64,000 nt of DNA. Source: Symbiodinium kawagutii. Its lineage: Eukaryota > Sar > Dinophyceae > Suessiales > Symbiodiniaceae. Location: contig VSDK01012844.1 in NCBI GenBank assembly GCA_009767595.1, forward strand, positions 66,933 through 130,932. Reading direction: 5' to 3'. This document shows, one piece after another, positions 33,188 through 44,251 of this stretch. Each line of letters starts with the position of its first letter. Position 1 is the first letter of the stretch. Position numbers and translations under genes: made by a program. Under the pieces are notes generated by a model, which saw only the letters and a program-made list of their open reading frames with translations, was not told the origin of the DNA and ran no database searches.

Positions 33188-33278
33188 CTTGAGCCACAAA
33201 GGCCTGGAGTTAGCAACTTTCAGCAAGAGGGTGCTGAAAGTCACACAGGGGCTGATGGTGCCAGGGAGTTTCCGGGTG
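33188..33278 (+). CDS. Internal exon with consensus splice sites
   Basis: Acceptor ACCCGCAG, donor GTG|GTAAGT, 91 bp, phase 1/0. Encodes LSHKGLELATFSKRVLKVTQ and GLMVPGSFRV. Both splice sites are consensus, which makes plus the likely strand. The open minus frame (33430-33173) would be its shadow. Family unknown. Confidence 0.55.
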
Positions 33279-33567
33279 GTAAGTAGCTTGTGCTTATTGA
33301 AAACAAGTATAACCAGTATAGCTACTGATGTTGATATTGAATAGCTTAGGTGGATGTGTTTTCGCAAGCACATTAAGAACAACGCACTGATATCAAAACA
33401 AAGTGCCAGCAACCACCCAAAATGACACACTTGATGCAGCCGTCTGGTACCAGGAGACCGCCAAATAAGCTACATGTCAAAATCCTAACCGGTAGTCACA
33501 ACACAATTACCGATTCTGGTGCACGTAAGCCAACACACAGAGTGGCCCGCAAATTCTTCGAGATTCA

Positions 33568-33825
33568 ATGGCAGTCTCTATACGGCTTTGCAAATTCAAA
33601 ATAAATCTTGAATTCAGAGCCTTCATTCGGCAATTTGCGGAAATCAAACCTCGAGCCTGCCCTTGTCTTCCACTGGAAGTCCTTAAGTCTGTGTTCGCTG
33701 TGAAGCTCAAAAAGTCTCTTTCGGAGTTTCAAGGTGGGCTTTTGCTTTCTAAAACTCAGGTGCGGCGATGTTGCTTTGAAATTTCCCTGGCAATCTCCGT
33801 TCCGGCAGAGTCTAAGCGTCTGTAG
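33568..33825 (+). CDS. Candidate downstream exon
   Basis: 85 open codons, including EFRAFIRQFAEIKPRACPCL and PLEVLKSVFAVKLKKSLSEF. A donor, TTCAAG|GTGGGC, lies at about 33733. May follow exon 33188-33278. A minus frame (33710-33507) is also open. Confidence 0.4.
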   Translation: MAVSIRLCKFKINLEFRAFIRQFAEIKPRACPCLPLEVLKSVFAVKLKKSLSEFQGGLLLSKTQVRRCCFEISLAISVPAESKRL

Positions 33826-34209
33826 TGTGCTTGCTAGTCAACAAGAGAACCAGGCATTGCGAATCTCAATGCGTGGGACTGCTCACGTTCCAGATCCAAC
33901 CCGTTTGCCAACAGTTTGCGCAAGAAAAACTTGTTTGCCAACCTTGGATTTGCAACAATCCAACAAATATTAATTTCTCCCAGATGGATTTAGTTTGCAA
34001 CTGTCAAAGCCATAGCCCCCCCAAAATAAAGTCCGCATAATGTTGGATTGCTACTGGCTAAGTTGGGGACGAAAACAACTATTGAGACCTATCAGTGTGT
34101 CCCGCGTCAGGCTAAAATTCAAAAAGTGACCAAGTAAAGACCCAAATCCGAAAAGATCTGAAAAGCACATGGCATGCCTGTCCAGCTTTTGGCCTTGCTT
34201 GTTGCGTCC

Positions 34210-34509
34210 TCAAGATCCGGCCCACGCCTTCCGTTGTTCTTCTGCCTCATCGAACTCCCTTCGGGCCAGCTCCATTGCTTCGCCTTAGACAACAGGCATT
34301 GTTTGGAAACTGCTGCAAGCGGGGTCTTGTCGCATTTTTTTCCGAAGGCAGGGTGCACTTGCAATGGGTATATCAATGTCCGACGGTCCGGACAAATATT
34401 TCTGCCCAAACATGGACATCTGATGATAGAGAATCGGCTTGGGGGGAACCAATGGCCTGAGGTGCCTTAGCTGAAGATAAAGCAGCCCTACACAACACAA
34501 GTTTTGCAA
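34210..34509 (-). CDS. C-terminal exon, charged helix
   Basis: Acceptor TGTCTAAG then 74 bp (34283-34210) reading EAMELARREFDEAEEQRKAW and AGS-stop, typical of a coiled-coil tail. Upstream on the same strand, 34509-34285 is open and includes QKYLSGPSDIDIPIASAPCL. A competing minus frame continues through 34409-34119. Confidence 0.5.
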
Positions 34510-34768
34510 GCATCAGGTATGACATGGACCATTGTGGTCAGTGCATCAGGTACGACATGGACCATTATGGTGAGTGTTTTCTTCGGATCCATCCATCATT
34601 GACAACTGCAAAAAGTTCGCCAAGTCATCCATGCATCAATTCGATCGCAAACTGCCGCTTATTCGTGGTTCTCCATTGGCCGAAGTGTCTGACCAGCAAA
34701 AACGCACCAATGAATCAGGGGGTAAGAAAAAAACACCTATAGCCTATATAAGGACAAGAAAAACCTCA

Positions 34769-34968
34769 TCAAAAGCCATCAAAATCCATCAGGAGCCATC
34801 TCAATGCCACAGGCAAGGGCCCTGGAGGTGATCCGAGGCTGCGGCGTTTCCGCTTGGCGGGCTTCGATTCGCCGTTGGCCTCCTCCTGCCGGCGACCGTG
34901 GCCCTGGCCGTTGAGGCGCTCCTGAGAGGCTGGCGATGTGGGGGGGCTGGGTAGGGAGCTCGAAGGAT
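34769..34968 (-). CDS. C-terminal exon of a probable nuclear protein
   Basis: Acceptor TTCTGCAG after a pyrimidine tract, phase 2, 66 codons to TGA. Reads LPSPPTSPASQERLNGQGHG then ESKPAKRKRRSLGSPPG. The PAKRKRR cluster looks like a nuclear localisation signal in a disordered Ser/Pro/Gly-rich tail. The true end might be earlier if a donor is used. Confidence 0.6.
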
Positions 34969-35062
34969 CTGCAGAAATGGATGGTTTAGCCAGTTGATGC
35001 CAGGTGATGCCAGCTTTACCTAAAGATTGGCCAAGTTGATCCCATTCCAAAACAGTTTCTCT

Positions 35063-35338
35063 TCATTGTTTGATTTCATATTTCTGAGTGACCTGTGCCT
35101 TGAAGGGGCCCGCCAACAGCAGGCGTGCAATGAAATTAAAATACCCAAGTTTATCTACTTTGGGGTTTGTTTGAAGATTGGGTGTTTGAAGTGAAAGACG
35201 TGGTAAGGGTTGGTGATCTAAGCATCCTGCATCACTCGGGTTTGAACAATTTGGATGTTGAGAGGCATTGTCAACAGTTTGGATTGGTGGGCCTGTTTGT
35301 GGAGAAACATGTTGACGCTGCATTGGTGCTTGCCCCAT
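35063..35338 (-). CDS. Gln/Pro/Asn-rich exon candidate
   Basis: 91 open codons including MQRQHVSPQTGPPIQTVDNA and KVDKLGYFNFIARLLLAGPF, with a donor CAG|GTCACT near 35085. It could precede the NLS exon. The plus strand (35167-35385) is equally open, so the strand is uncertain. Confidence 0.4.
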   Translation of the reverse strand: MGQAPMQRQHVSPQTGPPIQTVDNASQHPNCSNPSDAGCLDHQPLPRLSLQTPNLQTNPKVDKLGYFNFIARLLLAGPFKAQVTQKYEIKQ

Positions 35339-35589
35339 TTTGGGTGAAATGGTCCTCTCTGAAACATGTCAAAACATGTCAGTGACTCACATGGCCCAAC
35401 CAGGCCACATTTGGCAGCCAAGGTACCCAAAGGTCACCACTAAACTTGGCCTCAGTTGCTGCAGTGTGACCACTGCGGACCTACAAATGCTGACCATGAG
35501 CTTCCTAGGCTATCCTCAAATGGAACAAGTGCTTGCCACATCTTATCACCAACCATCGGCAACTATTTTTTGCAGGTCAACGCCCAAAG

Positions 35590-36049
35590 TCGGTGTTTCT
35601 GAAAAATAAGAGCCAACACCCCAAACCATCCAATTAATTACCAATTTCTGGATACTTTTTGCCGTATAAACACCATAAAAAACACACATGTGCCATTTTA
35701 TCATTCAATTTATTAAGCATCCAGCTTCTTAAACCACAATAAACCAACCACTTTGTGGATGGACATCCACAAGGGATGGACACCGCTGCCGCACGGATCG
35801 AACCAGGTCACAACCTTCCGGGCTTCGTTGAGGGCACCGTCTAAATCCACCGTCCTTGGCGAGGTTAGACTCAGCTGATGCAAATGGTGGTTCCAAAATG
35901 ATCACTCAGTAGATCTCAGTAGGGAACCACACTTGATTGATTTCATCGTTTTTAAAAGTAGGGAACCCCAAAAACTGGTTGGTTTATTACTATAAATGAC
36001 TAGTAATGGATGATTTGGGGGCACCCCTATTTTGGGAAACCCCCAAATG
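35590..36049. repeat. Two family-1 copies (one partial)
   Basis: Partial copy at 35590-35650 (GTGTTTCTGAAAAATAAGAG). Full copy at 35950-36049 (GTTTTTAAAAGTAGGGAACC..GGATGATTTGGGGGCACCCC..TTTGGGAAACCCCC). A minus-strand open frame ending RYIHKDHCPVHL (about 36130-36050) stops exactly at the right end of the second. Confidence 0.65.
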
Positions 36050-36154
36050 GACAGGGCAATGATCCTTATGGATGTACCGTGTATAGTGCCAATGCAGATA
36101 TCTCATGTTGAGCTTATGCCATAACACAGCTTGTTGGACATTACTGCAATTGAC

Positions 36155-36562
36155 TCAGCTTGTGTCTATACTAAAGTCCATGGATAGGGAAGCACTGCAA
36201 TCAGTCTTTTCTGAGGGGAAACTTGCTTGGCCAAGAGCTGCGTTGTTGAAATGTATCATTGGCTTGGCATCGGAAGCGTGAGCAGTTTTGACCAAGGAAT
36301 CCCAGTAACGCATGTACAAAACTATATGAGTCCATGTTTCTCTACGCAACATGATCATTTGGGAATTCTTTGGGTGTTTTTGTCGGGTTATTTTCCAGAA
36401 AATCTGAAAATCAATCTCCCATCTCTTGGCGAGGCTCTGGTCTTCCCGAATGTACAGCAAGAGCCGCCTCCCATGCGCTGCAAACGTGACCACGGTGGCA
36501 TATTCTCGCAGCAGAATGGAACCCTTGCCCTTGATGAACGCATTTGGGAAGGAAGCATCCAA
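36155..36562 (-). CDS. Large exon of unknown protein
   Basis: Acceptor GGGTTGCAG, phase 0, 136 codons to a stop at 36155. Includes GKGSILLREYATVVTFAAHG, RRLLLYIREDQSLAKRWEID and LRRETWTHIVLYMRYWDSLV. The plus strand is open in the antisense register for 140 codons (36227-36649). I prefer minus for its acceptor and beta/alpha-like composition. Family not recognised. Confidence 0.5.
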   Translation of the reverse strand: MDASFPNAFIKGKGSILLREYATVVTFAAHGRRLLLYIREDQSLAKRWEIDFQIFWKITRQKHPKNSQMIMLRRETWTHIVLYMRYWDSLVKTAHASDAKPMIHFNNAALGQASFPSEKTDCSASLSMDFSIDTS

Positions 36563-36861
36563 CTGCAACCCCTATCAGTTCAAGAAGAGTATAGACATAC
36601 ATCAAGTGGAAAAACTGAAGTGGAACAGTGGAGCAACTCTTTGAAGTGAACTGTCCTGTTAGTTGCAAGGTCAAGCTTGGATTAACCCACTTGAATTTCC
36701 AAACCCCATCCACCATCTGACTCCCCAAAAATCGAGGCAAGCACGCAACAACCAACATTTAAAGCAAAGATAAGGGCTACAAGCATAGGAAGCAACCAGC
36801 TTCAGGAACCAACCAGCTTCAAACACACCAGCCATGCTTGCTACAAGCTATCATAACCAAC

Positions 36862-37246
36862 CAGCGTTCAGTGCTTGGTGTCAATGGCCTGGGATCCGGC
36901 ACCGACGGGATGCTAGAGGAGCTGTTTGCAGACACCGGAGCCCCTTTCAAAATGCGGGACCTGCCGTGGAGAGGAGGCACTGGGCTAGCGGCCAACGGCT
37001 CGTGACACCGGGTTGGTGAAGCGTGGATGAAGGCATCCTCCGAAAGGATGGCGTACTGTTGGGGTGGAAACCTGAGAACTGGTAGGGTGCAGTAAGCAAC
37101 CAAAATCCATGGCACTTGGTTATGAATCTCCCCCACTTTAGCTGCCTTGCGACTTTTTCGGTGCCGCTGCTATGGAGCTGAAGAATGGACCCCAAACTGC
37201 TGTTTTCTCCCCGTAATTTTGCAGTTGTCTTGTACCCTATACCCAT
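36862..37246 (-). CDS. Two exon candidates of unknown protein
   Basis: Upstream frame 37246-37080 includes SSGTEKVARQLKWGRFITKC. Exon 37071-36862 (acceptor AGTTCTCAG, phase 1/2) includes PQQYAILSEDAFIHASPTRC then a Ser/Pro-rich stretch. It ends TG|GTTGGTTATG, the same repeat-like donor as at 43290. Confidence 0.5.
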
Positions 37247-37592
37247 TTTGACCCATGGCTATATGTGCATGTCTATAGCCGCCATACACCCTACCCAACC
37301 CCTTCCAGTGATGTCAAGTCGCTCCAGCTCTTCTGAGATCTTGTTCACCTCAGACCCGCTCGATTCTCACACTTGTGCTCAGCTACGATTCTGCAAGGTG
37401 GAGCACTTGTCTTGCAAATGGATCCACTAGTTGCAAGAAAATCAACCGCATAACCCGGTCCAACAAAACAAGTATCCAACGCAACCCATAGTGATGACAA
37501 AACAATACATCAACCTCCAGCTGTAATTTCTACCATGCTTTACCTACATTTCCCTACCCCCGCTTTCCAATCCTTTCCTATCCCGCTACCAA

Positions 37593-37744
37593 TCAGCTCC
37601 GCTGAGTCGCAGTCTTCAGACACTTCTGCGCCTCTAAAGGCGGCAGAATGTCCAGGTCAACAGTTCCTTCTTCCAGGCGCATGCTGATGCCGCACAGCCG
37701 ATTGCATAAGGATTGGTAGTTCATGGCTGCCAGGCCACGGGAAC
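37593..37744 (-). CDS. C-terminal exon of unknown protein
   Basis: Acceptor TGTCTCAG, phase 2, 50 codons to TGA. Encodes SRGLAAMNYQSLCNRLCGIS and RLEEGTVDLDILPPLEAQKC. Other frames on both strands are poorer. Function unknown. Confidence 0.6.
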
Positions 37745-37749
37745 CTGAG

Positions 37750-38230
37750 ACAGGCTGGCCTTGCTAAGGGGTGCATTGGTTAGGGCTGCAACCCCACAGA
37801 GGTTGAAACCGTGGTGTTGCGAGACTGAAATTTTGGGGCCAGGGGATGTGAATGGCTATCTTCTCTGAAGAAATGGGAGATCAAATGCTGGGTGCTGGAA
37901 TCATTGTACAAGCTTAGGCTGATCTGGTGCATGGCTCGACCACGTTGCATAACATTCTAGCCCAAATGTTAGGCTTCTCACCCCACTCTGACACGAACTG
38001 TATTTCATGGTTCCACTGAAAACCCTCAACCCCTCAACCCCTCTTCCACCTGGCAGTAGGCCCGCACTGGCAAGCAAAGATCAAATGTTTCAGTGCAAAC
38101 TGCTATCACTCTATGCCTAGGAACTGTTTAAGATCCAAATAATCCGCCAGAATCCTAGTTTTGGTTGGGTTTGCTGCTGCTGGGGAAGTAATGATTGATG
38201 TATTTTTCCTAGCAATAGCTGGGCACGTGA
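37750..38230. other. Non-coding interval
   Basis: No convincing frame on either strand. Probably intron or spacer. Confidence 0.5.
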
Positions 38231-38234
38231 ACCA

Positions 38235-38419
38235 GTGAAAGCTCAAAATCGAAAAAACTCTACTGATTGGGGGTCGTCGACGTCTATGGAAATTGACGTC
38301 ATGACTTGTTCAGCGCCTCTTTCTAGGAGGAACACTTGCAAACTGTACAAAACTGCAATGCTGCAGTTTGCATTGGGCGCAAGCATAGCTGCCAATCATG
38401 ACCAGTGCTTCAAAAAATG
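38235..38419 (+). CDS. Exon candidate with strong donor
   Basis: The plus frame ends TG|GTAAGT at 38419. Includes SMEIDVMTCSAPLSRRNTCK and LQFALGASIAANHDQCFKKW. The acceptor was not fixed. Confidence 0.4.
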
Positions 38420-38885
38420 GTAAGTTCCAAGGAATGAATGATCCCGTCGTTTTGTTCATCTCAAAAATCTTAAATCATCAAAAGTTCAGGTCTTAACCGA
38501 TCCAACCAAGGCTTTGGAGCAAACACCCAGGCTTTGGAGCAAACACCATGCCGAGCCACCGGCCAAATTCAAGGCAAATTCGCCCGACGTGATTGCATCC
38601 TGTGCCAGATGAAGGTTTGTGGAGTTCACAAGTAATGATCAATCATCCAAAGAAATGGCCACCGGGCTTTAGAGCATCCCAAATAAAACAACCGGGCGTA
38701 CGGTTTCAAGGCAGCTCAAAATGTGCACTCCTTGATGGCACAAAAATTACCCAAAATTATTGAAATGAAAAACACGAGACGAGAAGGCAAAAAAGATGCA
38801 AAAAGTAGATTGCGAGATAAATGTCCAAGAAAAGGATCCTGTGCAATCAGGAATCTCATAGCCTTACCATCTGGTTTGCTTCAAC

Positions 38886-38985
38886 CAGGGTCGTCTTCAA
38901 CCATTAAATGCACCATGACCATCCTCTTAAGATCTGGGTGGTCATGAAGATCTACTGCACCAGCACTTGCGTCGTCAGCGCGGCG
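38886..38985 (-). CDS. Internal exon candidate
   Basis: The minus frame reads RRADDASAGAVDLHDHPDLK then RMVMVHLMVEDDP and ends CTG|GTTGAAG at 38886. Acidic, with natural composition. The upstream edge is uncertain. Confidence 0.45.
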
Positions 38986-39343
38986 TGAAGAGACAACCCA
39001 CCAAGCAAGATACCACCAACCCACCAAGCATTACACTACCAATACCACCAACCTAGACCCTTAGACCAAGCAGTCAAACCTTGGGGTGATGATGCAATGT
39101 GCATATTATGGCATTCAAATCATGATGAATCCGATCCAAGCAGCTCGCATTTCCTTAACGAAGACTACGTCTTTCCTCAGAAAGAGTTTGCTGGGTCAGG
39201 TGGTTTGTCCAAGGGGACAGCATCTTCGAACTAACCTGTCTACTGAACTGCTAACAAACCAAACAGTGAACATGACATGAGCTTTTCCGCTTTTAAAGCG
39301 TCACTATGGTTTTTGGATGTGTTTCTGTTTGCTTCTGCGGCCA

Positions 39344-39933
39344 TCACTGTTTGGAGAAACACACACGAATCCGTGAATCTTGATGCAAGCAAGTGTAAAA
39401 AAAACTGATCCCTTGATCCTGAAGACGTGTTTGCTCTTTGATAAAAGAAGTGCTATGTCTACGTACGTTCTCTGGCCCCACAAGCATTGAGGAAGTTATG
39501 CCCCCAAAAAAGTCCACCACAGGTTTCCTAAAAGACGAGTATGCATATACTGTCTGCCTGGTTGACATCAATGTTCCCACTCTGCTGGCATCCGGCCCTG
39601 CCCCCAACCCGCAGAGGCAAACTGAGCTTCAACCTACGTGACAAAGGGCAACTCGGACCCTCAAAGTTTTCCTGTTCTAACATTTCAGCCACCTCCTCCT
39701 CACAGCTCGAAGGTCGATACCCAAAAAATGCCTGCCATGACCACCCCACCAGAGTGGGAGCTAAAAACGTGGTGACTAGATCCAATCGAATAATCCAGCC
39801 ATCGCACTAATGTTGACTCTTGATTGGCCATATGGGCCTCAATAGAAACAAATAGACTCAAGCACTGTGACATACTGTAACCGGTACAATTACCACCTGA
39901 GGAATCAAGGGTTGAAGAGCATGTGTGGGGCAA
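39344..39933 (-). CDS. Coding region with a frame change at a G5 run
   Basis: Minus frame 39785-39600 includes GWSWQAFFGYRPSSCEEEVA and MLEQENFEGPSC. The adjoining frame 39607-39344 includes SRVGTLMSTRQTVYAYSSFR and KPVVDFFGGITSSMLVGPEN, then donor GTACGT. The switch lies at a run of five G (about 39600), consistent with a 1-base length difference rather than a real intron. A third frame upstream (39933-39790) includes EAHMANQESTLVRWLDYSIG. Function unknown. Confidence 0.5.
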
Positions 39934-40442
39934 AAATGGTTAAAACATTTCACAACAAAACCAAAGCTGTGGAACCTCAACCTCAGCTCCAGCCCAAGCA
40001 TGCAGCACCATCAACAACGACAACAAGAACTAGAACGCTGGAAATTACTTTAGAATCATCTCTAGTCTATAGAGTCTATAGAAACGAATTATGAACTCAT
40101 CCGATCCCTTCCCCTACGAAAGCCTCAAGAGAGAGAGTGGTGTGGGTATATGCGGGGATCCTTAATTATAGGACTATGTCCAACAAATTGTTTGCCACTG
40201 GTTGAAATCATGCATGTCCCCAGGGCCCTACAAAAAGGCAAATCCGAAGAGTCCATTGCACTCAAAACATGGATATATCCAGGCAACAACCCCCAGTATC
40301 TGTGATTCCCGCATCATCAGCTATTAGCTATGCTACCTGCTACCATTAGGGTTGCTTGATGAAGAGATGGATCTCCTATGAGATCCAAGGAATCCATAGG
40401 AATCCAACATAAGCACCACGCGTCCTGCCACGGTCACCACAC

Positions 40443-40572
40443 CCCCCCAGGGCTCCTGTGCCACAGGTTCTCGGACCGTTTGCACTGCTCGGACGCGACG
40501 GCGCCATGGGCGGCTGGCACCATAGATGCAGACCTGGCGGCCGCTGGCTGGGGATCACCTGCATGGAATTTG
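40443..40572 (-). CDS. Internal exon, Ala/Ser-rich
   Basis: Acceptor CGCTGTAG, 130 bp, phase 1/0, donor GGG|GTGTGG. Encodes KFHAGDPQPAAARSASMVPA and SEQCKRSENLWHRSPGG. The same GTGTGG donor type occurs at 62406 and 61867. Two other minus frames are open. Confidence 0.45.
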
Positions 40573-40900
40573 CTACAGCGTTGCCACTCGCGGGAGCACA
40601 AATGTCAGATGGATGCGATGGTGCTCCCTGCTAGCTACACCTTGGGTTGAAGTGCCAGTCATTTTTGATGATTGAGAAAGGAACCGGAAGTTTCGATCTA
40701 CAGCGAAAAAAAGCAGGACAGTACCCAGCAGTATAGCGGCGCGCCGTTTTGCTAAGCTCAATAATTGCTAGGCCCACGTATATATGCGTACGAGCTCTCA
40801 ACAACCCCGAAGAAATCAGGACGTTGCTTCATCTCCATTCAACCACTGGATATTAGCCAATCTCCATGTGCAAATTCAAGGGCCTAATGTCCTTGTTGAG

Positions 40901-40902
<2 letters not shown>

Positions 40903-40984
<82 letters not shown>
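40903..40984. repeat. (CAT)n(CAG)n compound microsatellite
   Basis: About 16 CAT triplets followed by about 11 CAG triplets. Poly-His/poly-Gln frames are not called as genes. Confidence 0.95.
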
Positions 40985-40986
<2 letters not shown>

Positions 40987-41572
40987 TCAGCATCATGAAG
41001 CATCATCACCATAATTGGAGTATGAGTAACCATCATGACACTATGATGTAGCGTTTTCAGTAATAACTCAGAAAATCATGGAAGTTGCTCATTGTTGATC
41101 ATTGATCAACAGTCACCATCAGCAGTCGTGTATCAATCCATCTCTTCATCAGCCAACCCCAACCATCAAGAGCTGATGATTTACCTCTTAGCTGGGCTTT
41201 GTTCATAAACGGATCTCACAGCAACCATCACTAAGATCAACGAGAGAATTCCCTCTTGTTCGATGGACCCCTATGAATCATCATTAACCAGATTTAACTA
41301 CCATCGCGAACCACCATCATCAATTGATCACCCTGAAACATGATTACACACGGTCAATGTTTACTGTCTTCTCTAAAGCATCACTTACACTCATTAAATC
41401 ATTCAAACATCACTAGCCATCAGCAAACAATCACGAACCATCATGAAAACATCACTAACCATCGTGAAAACATCATTAACCACTAAATTGTTATTATTAA
41501 TCCATTTGAGCAAATTTACTCCATGCTATAGATGTGATATCATCATACCTTATCCCCTCCAAGGCTACCCAT

Positions 41573-41746
41573 GTTGCATCCCTCGCCCCCCCATGGATCA
41601 CAAGGCACCGCCGCCAAGGGCGCGGAGCGCGGAGCCCAGGGCCGAGTGCTCACTGACAGCACGGGGGCACCAAAGCTCCGGGTGTAGCTGGGCGCCGGGA
41701 GGGGCGTTCCCCGGGGGTCGGCGGCGAAGCACAACGGGGGAACCAT
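41573..41746 (-). CDS. GC-rich exon candidate
   Basis: Acceptor ACCTCCCGCAG and donor ATGG|GTAGCC bracket a minus frame (PPLCFAADPRGTPLPAPSYT..). The plus strand is also open up to a donor GATGAG|GTGAGC. High GC makes open frames cheap here, so the strand is uncertain. Confidence 0.35.
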
Positions 41747-42085
41747 GGCTGCGGGAGGTCGATGAGGTGAGCTGTGGATGATGTGATGTCTAGGGAAAGT
41801 GCTGTGACTCGATGTCTATGGATTTCAGGATGTGCATAGTGAGCATTTCTGTTATGTAATTTAACGTAGTCAATAGAATCACCATGGATCAACCGCTGGA
41901 AAAAGTGACAAATGGTGACTTTGGCTGGGTTGAAGATCATTTTGAGGCTGGGGTTGTTGGATAGTGCTTGATGTTGGTTGTGGGCTAGCTTGCAAGGAGT
42001 CTTGGTCTCATCTGTATTCATGTACTGGTCCCTGTTGCTGCTTGTACTGAAGGCCTTGGCAACTCAAACAACACATGTTTGACTT

Positions 42086-42440
42086 TCAGTATATGCACTC
42101 TTCAGAATCGATGTGCAACAAGAGCCCGTGCCTTGCGCAGTGGACACAAAAGCCGATCCAATCAGTCATGGTCGAGAACCCTTGGCTGATATGATGTAGT
42201 GTCTTAATGGCTGAAATGGCCTTCAGAGTGACTTTACGCCGGCATTGAGTTGTATATGGCTTGAATGGTTCCAAAAGCTCTGCACTTCCGGACGCCCAGT
42301 GGAGGGTCCTGCAACCATACTGTATATGATCTCTCTCGAAGTTCAGCATCTTCCAGCGAATGCGACCCGCAGAATAACATCGAACAACCGTTCTAGCCCC
42401 TTGTCATCTCTCCACGCCGCCCTGTTCCCCCCAACCAACC
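42086..42440 (-). CDS. Coding region of unknown protein
   Basis: After a consensus acceptor (CACCCATCCTCGCAG, about 42457), one frame reads RAAWRDDKGLERLFDVILRV to about 42355. The next reads MLNFERDHIQYGCRTLHWAS, KVTLKAISAIKTLHHISQGF and MTDWIGFCVHCARHGLLLHI to a stop at 42086. Both look coding but shift frame without a visible intron. Function unknown. Confidence 0.45.
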
Positions 42441-42576
42441 TCATCCGGTTTGCCCTGCGAGGATGGGTGAGGTGACGTTGATTTGTGTGCTGTCAGCATC
42501 TGCCGCAACGTGTTTGCTCAAGGTAATGCACACAATAAGTGTTCAGTCTGCAAGGTAGGAAATCCTGAACCAGCCA

Positions 42577-42729
42577 TCACATGACATCACTATGACCATG
42601 ACTGACCAGCCATCCATCAGTGATCAACAATTTCCATTCATCATTAATGTCCTCAACCATGTCCACAATTTTCTGGGCACCGCATCCAGCCCGCTCTCTG
42701 ACCCAAGCCAAAGAGCGACTGGACTTCAC
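42577..42729 (-). CDS. C-terminal exon of unknown protein
   Basis: Acceptor CAAAGTAG, phase 0, 50 codons then TGA. Encodes SSRSLAWVRERAGCGAQKIV and DMVEDINDEWKLLITDGWLV. The amphipathic, acidic composition is convincing. A longer plus-strand frame (42592-43008) overlaps but is His/Ser/Thr-rich. Confidence 0.55.
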   Translation of the reverse strand: MKSSRSLAWVRERAGCGAQKIVDMVEDINDEWKLLITDGWLVSHGHSDVM

Positions 42730-43289
42730 CTACTTTGGGATGGCATGCGTTCACAGATCCAACATCCAACAACCATAATCCTTCCCACTCAGCACAATAT
42801 CCTTCGCAACTCCCCTTGCGCACAATATCCTTCACAATTTTCTGTCACAAAAACACATAATAAGGTACTGGGTACCCAACTAGAAACCTATACATGGCCA
42901 TCACCCATGGCTGACAACCATTGCACCTCCCCTGCCTGCAACTGCAAGGCAAACGCCACTCCTGCCAAAGCCTTGCTACAGCTGGGCTCTAAGCGTTCTG
43001 CACGATGAAACGCCTGGCGCACTGAGGGCTCGGGTTGCACTTCAGCCGCTAGCCTCGGTTAATCCAAGCAATGGATACTTCACGACACTTTGCTGATGCT
43101 TACCTATTGGGAATTGTTGTTTTCCAGCCCATTTAGCCAAGTTTGGCTTCTAGAGGGTGACTATTGTGGCTTAGATATTGACTAACTAGTGATTGCAAAA
43201 GGGTTGATGGCGGTTGATCATGGTGAAATGATGGCTAGTCATGGTTCAGAGTAATCCTCCTACTCAGGTAAGTAATAACCATAACCAAC

Positions 43290-43564
43290 CCACCAGGGGC
43301 CTCGTGAAACGCGTCAGAAACTTGCTGATTTTGAGAGGTTTCACGGGCAATTCCACAGCAGTATCGTGAAAAGTCATACTTCATTACTTCATCATGAAGG
43401 AGATTCATGACCCAAAACCCTTGCCATGGAAATGTCCGCAAACATCCAAAAACTATCTGTGAGCAGTTTTCTTGGAACGATCTCTTCTCCAACCAAAAGG
43501 AAATGATGGTAATTGGCAAATGAACCAATAGATGAATGAATAAAGCAAATAACCTATCAATCAA
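43290..43564 (-). CDS. Exon of a probable membrane protein
   Basis: The minus frame starts with MIDRLFALFIHLLVHLPITI (hydrophobic), continues EKRSFQENCSQIVFGCLRTF and HDEVMKYDFSRYCCGIARET, and ends GG|GTTGGTTATG at 43290. No family recognised. Confidence 0.5.
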
Positions 43565-43873
43565 TTCGCCAACTAATCAGTGAATGCAGGATTGAACATG
43601 ATTCAACTAGCAACCGACCCACCACAAAACGCTACTGGTAGGTTACCAATTTCCGGCCAAAAACAACCCAAAAGCTGGTTCCATCGCCACGACCTACATT
43701 TGAATCTGCTTCAACCTTCAGCCTTTCCCAATGCAGCTAATTACAATTGAAGTGTGTCTGGCCGCGGTCTTCATACAAACATCCAGGGTACTACGAATCC
43801 AACATCCAATCTTCAACCACCTCAAACTCACACTTCAGACAGTGCTTCCCAAGCCCATCGCAGGTCCGATTTT

Positions 43874-44063
43874 TCACAGATCCGTATGCGACCAGTCGGG
43901 GGGCGGCCGAATGCCGCGTTCCTTCAGAATTTCCAACGTCACCGACTTCGACAGCTTCAGCTCTAGGGGAGCGCCTGCGCCTGCGCTGCCCTTGCCCCCC
44001 TTGGGGCTTCGATAGGTGCAAACGCCACGGAGCTCGTCGTCGGAGATCAGGGTGGGATAATTC
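43874..44063 (-). CDS. C-terminal exon of unknown protein
   Basis: Acceptor CCTGCCCAG, phase 1, 62 codons then TGA. Encodes NYPTLISDDELRGVCTYRSP, a Gly/Ala/Lys linker, then LKLSKSVTLEILKERGIRPP. One of the clearest anonymous exons in the window: both splice context and composition are good. The plus frame over the same bases is Arg/Pro/Ser-rich shadow. Confidence 0.7.
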
Positions 44064-44251
44064 CTGGGCAGGGCGTGATGGTTCGGTTAGGAGAGTGGTT
44101 TAGTTGAGGAACAGAGTGGTTTGGATCCGGAACAATGGGTTAAATAGCGGCAAATTGTCCGGTTCAGACATCTTAAACCATGTCAAGCCATTGATTTATA
44201 TGGGTAAACCATCACCCAATCACGGTGTGCAATTGCATCTTGAAACACGGG

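Noticed and set aside
40784-41051. Poly-His/poly-Gln and poly-Ile/poly-Ser frames
   Set aside because: Different readings of the same (CAT)n(CAG)n microsatellite.
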